Source: Paraburkholderia phenazinium (lineage in GTDB: Bacteria; Pseudomonadota; Gammaproteobacteria; Burkholderiales; Burkholderiaceae). Taken from it: 64,000 nucleotides of DNA. Numbering within the stretch: the first letter of the stretch is position 1; every line of letters starts with the position of its first letter. The translations under genes were made by a program, and so were the position numbers. This document shows, in pieces, positions 1-10,151 of the stretch. The notes below the pieces were generated by a model. The model was not told the DNA's origin. It saw nothing but the letters and a program-made list of their open reading frames with translations, and searched no databases. The stretch lies in the NCBI RefSeq assembly GCF_900142845.1, contig NZ_FSRU01000002.1, forward strand, positions 248,001-312,000, read 5' to 3'.

Positions 1-141
1 GTTGTATTCTGCGAGCATGGCGAGACGCCGATTCGCGACGTGTATGCCGGCGGCGAGAAGGTCGTCGAGAATCGCCGGCATCGCGACGAAGAGCGCGCGT
101 ACGCGCAGTACCGGGTTGCGCTCGCCGAGCTGCTCAAGTGA
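1..141 (+). CDS. hutF: Formimidoylglutamate deiminase, C-terminal end only (partial)
   Basis: Frame 1 is open from the first base to a TGA at 139-141, giving the last 46 residues of a protein that starts outside the window. The tail has the pattern of an amidohydrolase end (a V-x-A-G-G turn followed by a charged helix), which fits HutF. HutF deaminates formiminoglutamate to formylglutamate, the substrate of the next gene, hutG, 92 bp downstream on the same strand. The assignment rests mainly on this hutF-hutG order, which is usual in Burkholderia and Pseudomonas. No catalytic residues are visible in this fragment. Confidence 0.6.
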   Translation, partial: VVFCEHGETPIRDVYAGGEKVVENRRHRDEERAYAQYRVALAELLK

Positions 142-233
142 TCCATCAAGCGATGCATCAGGCGAAATACGCCAACGCGCGACTCGGGTAAGCTGTTGCA
201 ACCTTGCCCCGATTTCATTGATTCTGGACTGAC

Positions 234-1046
234 ATGACTGCTTCGAACACCCCACCGGTTTTTTCGCTGCACGAGGGAAGCCTGCCGCTGCTGATTTCGA
301 TTCCCCACGTGGGCACCAATATTCCCGCGGACATCGCCGCTACGATGACGCCCGCCGCCGCGCGCACCGAAGATTGCGACTGGCATCTCGACCGCCTGTA
401 CGGCTTTGCACGCGAGCTGGGCGCGTCGATGCTGATGCCAAACAATGCGCGCTATGTGATCGATCTGAACCGCCCGCCCGACGGCGCGAATCTCTACCCG
501 GGCCAGGACACGACGGGCCTCTTGCCCGTCGACACGTTCGACAAGGAGCCGCTGTATCTCGACGGCCACTTGCCCGACGACACCGAAGTAGCGCGCCGCC
601 GCGAACGCTACTGGAAGCCGTATCACGAGGCGCTCGTGGCGCACCTGGCGGCGCTGAAGGCGAAACACGGCAAGGTGCTGCTGTGGGAGGCGCATTCGAT
701 CCGCTCGCATGTGCCGCGTTTCTTCGAAGGACGGCTGACGGATTTCAACTTCGGCACGTCGAACGGCGCGAGTGCTGCGCCGGGCCTGGCCGAGGCGCTG
801 GCTGCGGTGGTCGAACAGCACGGTCGCTATTCGACAATCGCCAATGGCCGCTTCAAGGGCGGCTACATCACGCGTCAGTACGGCCAGCCGGCCGAGGGCG
901 TACACGCGGTGCAGCTCGAATTGACGCAGATTACGTATATGGAAGAGCAGATGCCGTATGCGTACGACGAAAAGCTCGCGGCACAGGTCGAACCGTTACT
1001 GAAGACGCTGGTGCGGACAGCACTGGATCACGTCGCCGCGGCTTGA
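234..1046 (+). CDS. hutG: N-formylglutamate deformylase
   Basis: A 270-residue protein of the N-formylglutamate amidohydrolase family, of normal length. It hydrolyses N-formyl-L-glutamate to glutamate and formate, the last step of the five-step histidine-utilisation route. The N-terminal LLISIPHVGTNIP stretch and the following D-W-H-L-D-R-L-Y segment are typical of the family. Later histidines (E-A-H-S near residue 150) are candidate metal or catalytic ligands. It follows the hutF tail on the same strand and ends just before a hairpin at 1080-1100. The protein is expected to be cytoplasmic. The ATG at 234 is the natural start because the protein aligns with the family from there. Confidence 0.9.
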   Translation: MTASNTPPVFSLHEGSLPLLISIPHVGTNIPADIAATMTPAAARTEDCDWHLDRLYGFARELGASMLMPNNARYVIDLNRPPDGANLYPGQDTTGLLPVDTFDKEPLYLDGHLPDDTEVARRRERYWKPYHEALVAHLAALKAKHGKVLLWEAHSIRSHVPRFFEGRLTDFNFGTSNGASAAPGLAEALAAVVEQHGRYSTIANGRFKGGYITRQYGQPAEGVHAVQLELTQITYMEEQMPYAYDEKLAAQVEPLLKTLVRTALDHVAAA

Positions 1047-1079
1047 GGGCGCGGCGCGGCGCGCGCCGTCGTTAGGGAC

Positions 1080-1100
1080 GCCCCCGCGCAAGGCGGGGGC
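1080..1100. terminator. Hairpin between convergent hutG and the His-rich peptide gene
   Basis: A GC-rich stem (GCCCCCGC pairing with GCGGGGGC) closes a five-base GCAAG loop. It lies between the stop of hutG and the stop of the opposite-strand small gene. There is no clear T-run on either side, so intrinsic termination is plausible but not proven. It could serve both genes. Confidence 0.5.
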
Positions 1101-1112
1101 CGGCCATTGACA

Positions 1113-1253
1113 TCAATGGCAGCGTTTCTCCCAGTGCCCGTGTACGTGGACCTTATGGCACACCGGATGGTGATGGTCGTCGGCATGCGCCGGCACCATG
1201 ACGCAGAGGGTGGTCAGCGCTGCGGCGCAGGCAAGGATCGCTTTCTTCATCAT
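1113..1253 (-). CDS. Small secreted histidine-rich peptide
   Basis: A 46-residue protein starting MMKKAIL. A lysine n-region and an Ala/Leu hydrophobic core end in a likely signal-peptidase site near A-H-A. The mature part is only about 22 residues and contains eight histidines, two cysteines and acidic residues, a composition suited to binding Cu, Ni or Zn in the periplasm. The first of two consecutive ATGs, at 1253, is preceded by AAAGGG at about five bases. I do not recognise a named family. It is transcribed towards hutG and away from the HTH gene, so it looks monocistronic. Confidence 0.65.
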   Translation of the reverse strand: MMKKAILACAAALTTLCVMVPAHADDHHHPVCHKVHVHGHWEKRCH

Positions 1254-1559
1254 ATTTTCCCTTTGTTGGGACGGGTTGGCAGAGCCTGCTGAGCAGCACG
1301 ATTCGTGCCGCATACGTCTGATCAATGCATGGGCCATGCGACCACGCCGCCAGGCCGGAACGCGGCCGCCCGCGGCGTGTCAATCCAGGGGGGCGTAACG
1401 GGCCCCTGTTTGCATCGCCGTTACGCCAGTTACGTTACGTCACACTCTCCGGGACATACCGGTTGCGTGCGGCATGGCGAAGCGACTACCCTTTGACGAA
1501 CACGACGCGCGTGGGCAGCGAGCCCGCGCGGACGTAACAGACTAATCGGGCGAGAAAAG
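1254..1559. other. Divergent intergenic region
   Basis: This stretch separates the start of the small His-rich gene (minus strand) from the start of the HTH gene (plus strand), so it should hold both promoters. I could not identify convincing -35/-10 pairs or a clear operator. No gene is supported in it. Confidence 0.5.
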
Positions 1560-2240
1560 ATGGAAGACCCAGCAATGGAAGATTCCGACGAGTCCCTGCT
1601 TCCCATCTGGCGGGCAAATCTGGTGGTGCTGACCCAGGAGGTCGGCGCGGCAACGCGTCTCGCGCGGATGATGACGTTCTCCGCAAGCTATCTGAAACTG
1701 ATGCTGTCGGGCCAGCGCGAATTCAACGAGGAGTTCGTGCGCGGGGTCGAAGCGGTCACCGGCTTGCCGGCCAGCTGGATGAACACGCCGCATCACGAGC
1801 AGGAGATTCCCGCCAACGCCCGCGAGGCGATCGACAACGAAACGCCGCTCGCGCGCTTTCGCGGCACGGCGCATCCGGCGCGCAAGAAATCGGTGTTGCG
1901 GCCGCCTGAGCCCATCTTCGGTCAGCCGGGGCCCGCGCGCCGCATCGAGGAGGAGACCTTCGACGTCGAGGCGCATCGGCGTCAGGCGCACTTTCGCAAG
2001 GTTCGCGATCTGGCGGTGCAGGACGTGCGCCGTTTCGAGCGGCATCTGGCGAGTCCGCCGGTCGAACTGGCCGCGTTGCGCGCCAAGGTCGAGGACGTGA
2101 TCGCGGCTTCGGATCTGGAGGACACCGATCATGCCGATCTCACCGGCCGGCTCGAGCAGATCGAAAAGCACCGGCATCTGCTGATGCGGCACGTGGAGAA
2201 ACTGCAGGCGCTGCTGGTGAGGCTGGGCGAGAGCGAGTGA
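1560..2240 (+). CDS. HTH-type regulator-like protein with helical C-terminus
   Basis: A 226-residue protein. Residues about 15-70 (W-R-A-N-L-V-V-L-T-Q, then a helix pair and L-K-L-M-L-S-G-Q-R) resemble a Cro/C1-type helix-turn-helix as found in phage-repressor-like regulators. Residues about 135-225 are rich in Arg, Glu and Leu and predict long helices or a coiled coil, probably for dimerisation. No effector domain is recognised. A second in-frame ATG at 1575 is an equally possible start: GGAAG lies 9 bases before it, while GAGAAAAG lies close to the first. The function is unknown and a DNA-binding role is an inference. Confidence 0.6.
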   Translation: MEDPAMEDSDESLLPIWRANLVVLTQEVGAATRLARMMTFSASYLKLMLSGQREFNEEFVRGVEAVTGLPASWMNTPHHEQEIPANAREAIDNETPLARFRGTAHPARKKSVLRPPEPIFGQPGPARRIEEETFDVEAHRRQAHFRKVRDLAVQDVRRFERHLASPPVELAALRAKVEDVIAASDLEDTDHADLTGRLEQIEKHRHLLMRHVEKLQALLVRLGESE

Positions 2241-2256
2241 AGGGAGGGAGGTCAGC

Positions 2257-3297
<1,041 letters not shown>

Positions 3298-3579
3298 TCA
3301 ATTCGTGGAGTTGGTGCTGGGGGTGTCGGGGTATTGGCTTCGCGTCGCGTGGGGGCGCGTCGTGTGACGTGGTGTGACGCGGCCTCACAGCGGCGTTTCA
3401 CCACGCATGCAGCGGATGCCGCCATGTACGCCGTGTCCGCGCAGCCTGTACGGCGAAATATTCTACAGGGGGCACCGCATTTCTAACGAGCGTTTGCAGC
3501 TTCGAAAAAAGCCATCGCAGCAGATTGCCGGGTTGGACGCGCATTGCCACGCACCACTCCGCACGCGCGGCCCCCTTCA

Positions 3580-4440
3580 TCACAACCGCAGCTCGGTGAG
3601 AATCTGCTCCGCAAGGAAATCGCAGGGCGGCCGGTTCGAACGGGCGCTGCGGGCCAGCACGATTTCCAGTTCGGGCAGAACCGGCAGGCCATGCGGCCGC
3701 CCCAGTTGCACGAAATGGCCGGGCACCGCGCAGCGCGCGAGCGGGGCCACGGCGAGTCCGGCTTCGACCATGCTGAAGAGGCCCATCAGACTCGGGCTTT
3801 CGTACGACGTGCGATAGGTAATCCTGGCCCGCTCCAGAGCATGTATGGCATTCGCGCGCGCGACGCTGCCCGCGCCGAACAGCGCCACCGGCAGCGGCCG
3901 CTCTTTCCAGATTTCGCGGCCGCTCGCCACGGCGCCGGCCCACACCATCGGTTCGAAACGGATGAAGTCGCCGCTCAAGCCCCTCATGCGGGTCACGCAG
4001 GCGAGGTCGATCTTGTTGTCCTTGACGAGCGGGGCCAGCGCATGACTCGGCATGCCGATCACCTGAATCTCGACCTTCGGATAGCTCGCCGAAAACTTGC
4101 GCAGCACCGAGGGCAGCAGCGATGACGCGTAGTCGTCCGGCACCCCGATCGCCACTCGTCCTTTGACCTCGGGATGCACCATCGACGCCCAGGCTTCGTC
4201 GCGCAGCGCCAGCATGCGACGTGCATAGGCGAGCAGCACCTGGCCGTCGGCGGTGGGCGTGACGCTGCGCGGGCCGCGCACGAAGAGCGACTTGCCGAGC
4301 GCGCTTTCCAGCGCGCGGATCTGCATGCTGAGCGCGGACTGCGAGCGGTGTACCAGCGCTGCGCCGCGTACGAAGCTGCCGGCATCGGCGATGGCGACGA
4401 CCATCGACAGCACGTCGAGATCCAGGGCTTTCATAGGCAT
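3580..4440 (-). CDS. LysR-family transcriptional regulator
   Basis: A 286-residue protein with a winged HTH at residues about 8-65 (G-S-F-V-R-G-A-A-L-V-H-R-S-Q-S-A-L-S-M-Q-I) and a periplasmic-binding-fold effector domain from about residue 90. It is divergent from the aminotransferase gene at 4591, with 150 bp between the two starts. LysR proteins commonly control a divergent neighbour, so regulation of that gene is the first guess. The inducer cannot be read from sequence. Start choice is between ATG 4440 and ATG 4434, neither with a strong ribosome binding site. Confidence 0.85.
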   Translation of the reverse strand: MPMKALDLDVLSMVVAIADAGSFVRGAALVHRSQSALSMQIRALESALGKSLFVRGPRSVTPTADGQVLLAYARRMLALRDEAWASMVHPEVKGRVAIGVPDDYASSLLPSVLRKFSASYPKVEIQVIGMPSHALAPLVKDNKIDLACVTRMRGLSGDFIRFEPMVWAGAVASGREIWKERPLPVALFGAGSVARANAIHALERARITYRTSYESPSLMGLFSMVEAGLAVAPLARCAVPGHFVQLGRPHGLPVLPELEIVLARSARSNRPPCDFLAEQILTELRL

Positions 4441-4590
4441 CAGAAAATCTGATCGAAACGTTCAATATAACGCGTTTGTCTGAATGCGGGGCGGTCGGCA
4501 TACTGGCGGCGTTGCTGGGCGGATCACGCACAATCGCTGCGTTCTGCGCTTCTCAAACCCTACATCGTTCAAACACTGGAGACCATCGCG

Positions 4591-5802
4591 ATGCCGACGA
4601 CCTACGACGACTTCAAGCAACTGGGCATGCGCCTCGACATGTCGCGCGGCAAGCCCGCGCCCGAACAACTCGACCTCTCGCGCGCACTGCTCGACGAGGC
4701 GGGAACGGTGGGCTTCCTGTCGCGCGACGGCATCGACTGCCGCAACTACGGTCACGTGCTCGGCCTGCCCGAAGCGCGCGAGCTCGGCGCGGCGCTGCTC
4801 GACGTGCCGGCGGCCCAGGTGGTCGCGGCCGGCAATTCGAGCCTCGAACTGATGCACGACACGCTGGCCTTCGCGATGCTGTTCGGCGTGCCGGGCGGCG
4901 AGCCGTGGCGCAAGCGCGACGACATCGCCTTTCTGTGCCCGGTGCCCGGTTACGACCGGCACTTCGCGATCTGTGAGGCGCTCGGCATCCGCATGATCAA
5001 TGTGCCGATCAACGACGATGGCCCGGACATGGATTTCGTCGAAGCGCAGGTGGCGCGCGATCCGGCAATCAAGGGCATCTGGTGCGTGCCGCTCTACAGC
5101 AACCCAAGCGGCACGATCTACTCGGACGAGGTGGTGCGGCGTCTGGCGGCGATGCCGGCCGCGGCGCCGGACTTCCGGCTGATGTGGGACGACGCTTACC
5201 GTTTCCACCATCTGACGGAACAGCGGCACAGCACGCTTGATGTGCTCGAAGCCTGCGCTGCTGCCGGACACGAGGACCGCGCGCTGGTGTTCGCGTCGCT
5301 CTCGAAGGTGACGATCGGCGGCGGGGCGATGGCGTTCCTCACCGGCTCGCGCCGCAACGTGGACGCGTGGCAGCAGCGTGTCTCGGTGCGCACGATCGGC
5401 CCGGACAAGCTGAACCAGTTGCGTCACGTGCGCTTTCTGCGCGACCGCGCCGGGCTCGAGCGGCTGATGGAGCGTCATCGGGCGGTGGTGAGTCCGAAAT
5501 TCGCTGCGGTTGCTGCTGTGTTCAAGGAGCAGCTCGGCGACCTGCCGGGCGTGACATGGAACGAGCCGGCCGGCGGCTACTTCATCAGCCTCTACACGCC
5601 GCCGGGGTACGCGAAGCGCACGGTGGCGCTGGCCGCAGCAGCAGGGCTTGTGCTGACGCCGGCAGGCGCGGCGTATCCGTACGGGCGCGATCCGGAAGAC
5701 CGACATCTGCGGATTGCACCGACTTTTCCGTCGCTCGAGGAGGTGCGGCTTGCCGCGCGAGGGATTGCGCTGTCGCTGCGGCGTGCGCTCGCGGAGGGTT
5801 GA
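4591..5802 (+). CDS. PLP-dependent aminotransferase, aspartate/MocR-type fold
   Basis: A 403-residue fold-type I aminotransferase of the Asp_aminotransf group (formerly called Aminotran_MocR). It has no N-terminal DNA-binding domain. Recognisable parts are the N171-P-S-G motif, D200-A-Y for the PLP pyridine nitrogen, and L-S-K239 for the Schiff-base lysine followed by a glycine run. The substrate is not known. An aspartate or alanine/2-oxo-acid transamination is likely by family. It is divergent from a LysR gene and precedes an MFS exporter on the same strand, separated by 133 bp. Confidence 0.82.
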   Translation: MPTTYDDFKQLGMRLDMSRGKPAPEQLDLSRALLDEAGTVGFLSRDGIDCRNYGHVLGLPEARELGAALLDVPAAQVVAAGNSSLELMHDTLAFAMLFGVPGGEPWRKRDDIAFLCPVPGYDRHFAICEALGIRMINVPINDDGPDMDFVEAQVARDPAIKGIWCVPLYSNPSGTIYSDEVVRRLAAMPAAAPDFRLMWDDAYRFHHLTEQRHSTLDVLEACAAAGHEDRALVFASLSKVTIGGGAMAFLTGSRRNVDAWQQRVSVRTIGPDKLNQLRHVRFLRDRAGLERLMERHRAVVSPKFAAVAAVFKEQLGDLPGVTWNEPAGGYFISLYTPPGYAKRTVALAAAAGLVLTPAGAAYPYGRDPEDRHLRIAPTFPSLEEVRLAARGIALSLRRALAEG

Positions 5803-5935
5803 AGGGCAGAGGCAGTAGACGAACCGGCGCGGTAACAGACGCCGGACGAGCTCGCGCAACGGATGACGGCTTTAGCGCGAGCCGGTCCCGGCCTCCCGTT
5901 GTGCGGACGCCGCGTTTTGCGGTAAAAGGGAGCGC

Positions 5936-7324
5936 ATGACCGATCGCTCCCGACTCATTCCCCTTATCGTCGCCTGTCCGCTGTTCCTGCAAAACCTCGA
6001 CACGTCGATCATGGCGACGGCGTTGCCGTCGATTGCCCGCTCGCTGCAGGTGCAGACGCTGCATCTGAACCTGGCGATCACCTCCTATCTGCTGAGCCTC
6101 GCCGTGTTCCTGCCGGCGAGCGGCTGGCTGGCCGACCGCTTCGGCGCCCGCCGGGTGTTTTGCACGGCGATCGCGCTGTTCTCGCTCGGCTCGGCGCTGT
6201 GCGGTCTCGCTCAAACCATGCCGCAACTGGTGATCTTCCGCATCTTGCAGGGCATGGGCGGCGCGATGATGGTGCCGGTCGGGCGGCTGATCCTGCTGCG
6301 CAGCGTGCCGCCCGCGCGGATGGTCGCGGCGATGGTCTGGTTCACCGTGCCGGGGGCCATCGGACGGCTCGCCGGACCGCTGCTCGGCGGCCTGGTGGTG
6401 ACGATCACCTCATGGCGCTGGATCTTCCTGCTAAACATCCCCTTCGGCGTGCTGGGCGTCCTGATGGCGATGAGCTTCATCGACGATACCCACGAACCCG
6501 TTTACGAGCGCTTCGATCTCGCCGGTTTCATTCTGCTTTCGACGGGGCTCGTCGGGCTGGTCGGCGGTCTCGATACGGCGGGCCGCGGGCTGGTGCCGCA
6601 GACGGTCACCTTCGCGCTGGCCGGACTCGGCCTGCTGTCGATCCTCGCTTACTGGCGCTATAGCCGCCGCCACGACGACGCCATCATCGATCCGGGCCTG
6701 CTGCGCTACAAGGCGTATCGGACCGCCGTGGTGGGCGGCATGCCGTTGCGTATCGCGATCGGCGCCTCGCCGTTTCTGCTGCCCCTGATGCTGCAGATCG
6801 GCTTCGGCTTGTCGCCGCTGCAATCGGGTTCGCTGAGCGTGGCGACGGCGGTCGGCTCGCTCAGCGTGCGGGCGGTGATGCAGCAGGCGATCCGCCGCAT
6901 CGGCTTTCGCACGCTGCTGATCGGCGCCACCTCGCTCACCGGATGCTTCTACGCGGGCTACGGGCTGTTCCGGCCGAGCACGCCGCATCTGCTGATCTTC
7001 GTCGTACTGCTGTTTGGCGGCCTGTTCAATTCGCTCGGCATGGTGACGCTCAACACGCTCGGTTACTCGGATATGCCCAAGCCGATGATGAGCCGGGCCA
7101 CGGCGCTCTCGAGCATGGCGCAGCAACTGTCGATCAGCATCGGCGTGGCGTTCGCCGCCTCGCTGCTGGCGTTGACGGCGCATCTGCATGGCGGCAGCGC
7201 GGCGCATCTGACGGCACGCGATTTCTCGCCCGCGTTTGCGGTGGTCGGTGTGTTGACGTTTTGCTCGTTGTTCTTCTTTACGAAGCTCGCCCATGACGAA
7301 GGAGCGGAACTGCGGGCGCGGTGA
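5936..7324 (+). CDS. MFS transporter, DHA2 (EmrB/QacA-like) drug exporter family
   Basis: A 462-residue inner-membrane protein with about 13-14 hydrophobic segments. The L-D-T-S-I-M-A-T-A-L-P-S-I-A stretch in the first helix and G-W-L-A-D-R-F-G-A-R-R between helices 2 and 3 are MFS hallmarks; the first is characteristic of the EmrB/QacA branch. The role is probably proton-coupled export of toxic compounds, substrate unknown. AGGGAG lies 6-7 bases before the ATG. No membrane-fusion partner or regulator gene is adjacent. Confidence 0.85.
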   Translation: MTDRSRLIPLIVACPLFLQNLDTSIMATALPSIARSLQVQTLHLNLAITSYLLSLAVFLPASGWLADRFGARRVFCTAIALFSLGSALCGLAQTMPQLVIFRILQGMGGAMMVPVGRLILLRSVPPARMVAAMVWFTVPGAIGRLAGPLLGGLVVTITSWRWIFLLNIPFGVLGVLMAMSFIDDTHEPVYERFDLAGFILLSTGLVGLVGGLDTAGRGLVPQTVTFALAGLGLLSILAYWRYSRRHDDAIIDPGLLRYKAYRTAVVGGMPLRIAIGASPFLLPLMLQIGFGLSPLQSGSLSVATAVGSLSVRAVMQQAIRRIGFRTLLIGATSLTGCFYAGYGLFRPSTPHLLIFVVLLFGGLFNSLGMVTLNTLGYSDMPKPMMSRATALSSMAQQLSISIGVAFAASLLALTAHLHGGSAAHLTARDFSPAFAVVGVLTFCSLFFFTKLAHDEGAELRAR

Positions 7325-7487
7325 GAGGCGCAGCGCGCGCCGATGTGCTACAACCACACTACCGACCGGGACGAGGTGCCATCGTGGGGAACATCGCCGC
7401 AGACTTGCAGCAGGCGCTCGCACAGCGCGGGTTCGGTCGATCCCACGACGCGGATGCGCGTCGCCTGCGGGTGAGGGCGCGCACAGC

Positions 7488-9548
7488 ATGAGGCGCTCCA
7501 CACGGCGCCGGTGCGCCGCTATGGCATGGGTGGTCGGCGGCCTGTGCATGGGGCCGGCGGTATTCGCCGCGTCCACTCCGGCGACGAACGACGACCTTGC
7601 CCCTTCCACCGTCGAAAGCGATGTCCACTACTTTGTGATCCAGAAAGACGGCTCCGTCGAGGAGCGCGACGACACCGTCCTGCGCGCGAACACGACGAGC
7701 GGCGTCGACGATATCGCGCAGCGCTATGTGTGGTTCAACAAGGACATCGAGGAGGTGCAGTTGCTCAGCGCCGCAACCATCGACCCGGATGGCACCGTGC
7801 GTCCCGTCGGCCCGGACGGCATCCGCGACGTGCAGGAGCCGCGCTCGGCCGGCGCGCCGACCTTCGAAGACGGCGTGTTGCGGACCGTGATCTTCCCAGG
7901 CGTGGAACCCGGCTCGCGGGTGCACCTGGCGTTTCGCAAGACGCGCACGAAGCCGCTGCAGGCCGGCACCTTCGCCTACCTCGTCGAACCGACGCGCGAC
8001 CCGGTCGAACTGCAGCGGCTGATCTTCGATCTGCCCGCCGACGTGCCGCTCTACGCCGACGCCCGCGGTTACGTCGAAGTGCCGCCGGTCACGGAGCAGG
8101 GCCGCACCCGCTATGAGTTCGACTACAGGCATGGGCCGTACGCGCCCATCGAGTCCGGCGCGGTAGGGTACGAGACGTGGGGCGACCGGCTGATGGTCTC
8201 GACGGTGCCGGACTATGCCACCTTCGCCGCGCGCTACAAGGGCCCGGCCACCGACGCCACCATGAGCGACCCGGCCATCGTCCGGCTCGCGCAGTCGCTC
8301 ACGGCCGGCACCGTCGATCCGCGCGAAAAGGCTCGCATCCTGTACGACTGGGTGCGCCTGAATGTGCGCTACGTGGCGCTCTTTCTCGGCGAGACCGCGG
8401 CGGTGCCGCACAAGGCCATCGATATCCTGCACAACCGCTATGGCGACTGCAAGGATCACGTCGCGCTCTACAGCGCCTTGCTGGCTGCGGTGGGCATCCG
8501 CAGCGAAGCGGTGCTGCTCAACCTTGGGCCTTACTACACGTTGCCGGACGTGCCGGGTTACGGCGACAGCGCGATCAATCACGCGATCGTCTGGATTCCT
8601 CAGTTTGGGCTTTATGCCGATACGACCGCGGGCGGCATCGCCTTCGGCTATCTGCCGCTCGTTGTGATGGACCGGCCGGTCCTGCTGGTCGACGAGGGCA
8701 TACTCTCGCGCACGCCGGCCGTCCAGCCGCGCGCGCGCTCGGTGCGGCTGCAGATCGACGTGACCGAGAGCGGCGCGGCGGCGTACGCGTACCGGGTGGA
8801 AGACTCGGGCGCGACAGCCGAACTCGAACGCAACATGTTCCGCCGCGCCACCCATCAGCGCGCCCAGCAGGTCGCGGCGAGCCGGCTATTGCAGACGGGT
8901 CTGCACGGCAGCTCGCAACTGCGCACCAGCGACGTTTCGACCACCGAAGGACCGTTCGACACCACAATCCAGGGCACGCTCGAGCACTTCACGTGGACCG
9001 ACGGCACCACCGCGCTGCCCGCGCTCACGAGTTTCGCGGGCGGCATTGCGAGCCAGGTGCAGACCTGGCTGGCCGAGCCGCAACGCACGCAGCCCTGGGT
9101 GTGCGTGGGCGGCGACTTCGACGAAACCGCGCAGATCGCGTTGCCGGCGACGGTGCGCGTGACCGATCTGCCGGTCGACGCGCGCGTCGAAGACACCTAC
9201 TTCGATTACGCCTCGCACTACGTGTTCGATCCGGACACGCGGGTCCTGCAGATCACGCGCCGCCTGCATACGAAATTCGTCCACCAGGTCTGCTCGGCCG
9301 ATATGTTCAACGAAGTGCAGGCGTCGCTCGTGAAGATCGAGCGCGATACCTCGTCGCAGGTCGTGGTGCGGGCCACGCCGCGCGTTTACCGCTTCGCGCA
9401 GCCGAGCCGGATCAACGGCGCGAACGCGAACCGGTACAGCCGCACGCTGGCGCCGAACACCGTGTCGAATACGCGTCCTTCGCAGAGTGCGACTCCGGTG
9501 GCGCCGATCAGCGCAACCAGCAAGGCGCCGATCATATCCAACGGATAG
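7488..9548 (+). CDS. DUF3857 / transglutaminase-like exported protein
   Basis: A 686-residue protein. A signal peptide (Arg-rich start, then W-V-V-G-G-L, cleavage near V-F-A-A) leads into a DUF3857 beta-rich domain (about 45-235) and a transglutaminase-like cysteine-protease fold (about 265-390). A full triad is visible: C321 in Y-G-D-C-K-D-H, H365 in N-H-A-I-V, and D378 in Y-A-D-T-T. The C-terminal part is another beta-rich region. The ATG at 7488 is chosen because it has AGGG upstream and begins the signal peptide. The frame is open further upstream, but that part is Arg-rich and unlike a protein. The last ~54 codons overlap the opposite-strand phosphatase gene. Its biochemical role is unknown. 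Confidence 0.75.
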   Translation: MRRSTRRRCAAMAWVVGGLCMGPAVFAASTPATNDDLAPSTVESDVHYFVIQKDGSVEERDDTVLRANTTSGVDDIAQRYVWFNKDIEEVQLLSAATIDPDGTVRPVGPDGIRDVQEPRSAGAPTFEDGVLRTVIFPGVEPGSRVHLAFRKTRTKPLQAGTFAYLVEPTRDPVELQRLIFDLPADVPLYADARGYVEVPPVTEQGRTRYEFDYRHGPYAPIESGAVGYETWGDRLMVSTVPDYATFAARYKGPATDATMSDPAIVRLAQSLTAGTVDPREKARILYDWVRLNVRYVALFLGETAAVPHKAIDILHNRYGDCKDHVALYSALLAAVGIRSEAVLLNLGPYYTLPDVPGYGDSAINHAIVWIPQFGLYADTTAGGIAFGYLPLVVMDRPVLLVDEGILSRTPAVQPRARSVRLQIDVTESGAAAYAYRVEDSGATAELERNMFRRATHQRAQQVAASRLLQTGLHGSSQLRTSDVSTTEGPFDTTIQGTLEHFTWTDGTTALPALTSFAGGIASQVQTWLAEPQRTQPWVCVGGDFDETAQIALPATVRVTDLPVDARVEDTYFDYASHYVFDPDTRVLQITRRLHTKFVHQVCSADMFNEVQASLVKIERDTSSQVVVRATPRVYRFAQPSRINGANANRYSRTLAPNTVSNTRPSQSATPVAPISATSKAPIISNG

Positions 9549-10012
9549 TGCACGCCGAGATAGATACGTGCCCAGGCCATCGGCAGTCCGAATAGCGCGA
9601 CCAGGAGGCCCGTGAGCCGGACCGGCGGCGCAGCGCGTTGACCATGGGGTGGGGCGAGCAGGCTGAAGCCGATGGCCCACCAGAGGGTGAGGTGGTCGCT
9701 CGGAAACGAGGAATCGGCGGCGTGTTCGAGCAACTGGTTGCCGAGGCCCAGCACGAAGGGCCGTGGATGCGGCCACACCACGCCAATCGCGAAACTGATG
9801 ATGAAGGCCAGCATGGCGGCCAGCGCGGCGCGAAACGCCGCGCGCCGCCAGGGTCCCGGTCCGAGCAGCCACGCGGCGACCAGCCCGCACGGCACCGCCC
9901 AGATCAGGTACTCGGCGAAAAAGAACGCGCTCGTCACCAGCGCGGGGCGCGCCGGCAGACTTGCGTTGATCATGAGGAAAAGCGTGGTGTTGAGGTGTTC
10001 GACGTAATCCAT
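9386..10012 (-). CDS. bcrC: PAP2-family undecaprenyl-diphosphatase, BcrC type
   Basis: A 208-residue membrane protein with about five hydrophobic helices. PAP2 motifs are present: P-H-P-R-P (81-85), S-F-P-S-D-H (102-107) and R149-x5-H155-x3-D159. These form the histidine phosphatase site facing the periplasm. BcrC enzymes convert undecaprenyl diphosphate to the monophosphate, recycling the lipid carrier of cell-wall synthesis, and can confer bacitracin tolerance. The 3' end overlaps the convergent DUF3857 gene by 163 bp. The exact lipid substrate is inferred from family resemblance. Confidence 0.78.
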   Translation of the reverse strand: MDYVEHLNTTLFLMINASLPARPALVTSAFFFAEYLIWAVPCGLVAAWLLGPGPWRRAAFRAALAAMLAFIISFAIGVVWPHPRPFVLGLGNQLLEHAADSSFPSDHLTLWWAIGFSLLAPPHGQRAAPPVRLTGLLVALFGLPMAWARIYLGVHYPLDMIGALLVALIGATGVALCEGRVFDTVFGASVRLYRFAFAPLIRLGCAKR

Positions 10013-10151
10013 TGCATCCGGGCGATCGGCTAGACAGGGCGGCCGGTTCTTGACGTGTCGGCGTGCGCAGCGACGGTCCCGTCGACGCGCACGAGATCCG
10101 TATCGGAACCCACTACGAGTCTGTGAGACCGGCTGCCTCGAGAAGGGTTCA

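Noticed and set aside
7293..7487. N-terminal extension of the DUF3857 protein overlapping the MFS gene
   Set aside because: It is Arg-rich, precedes the signal peptide, and a better start with AGGG lies at 7488.
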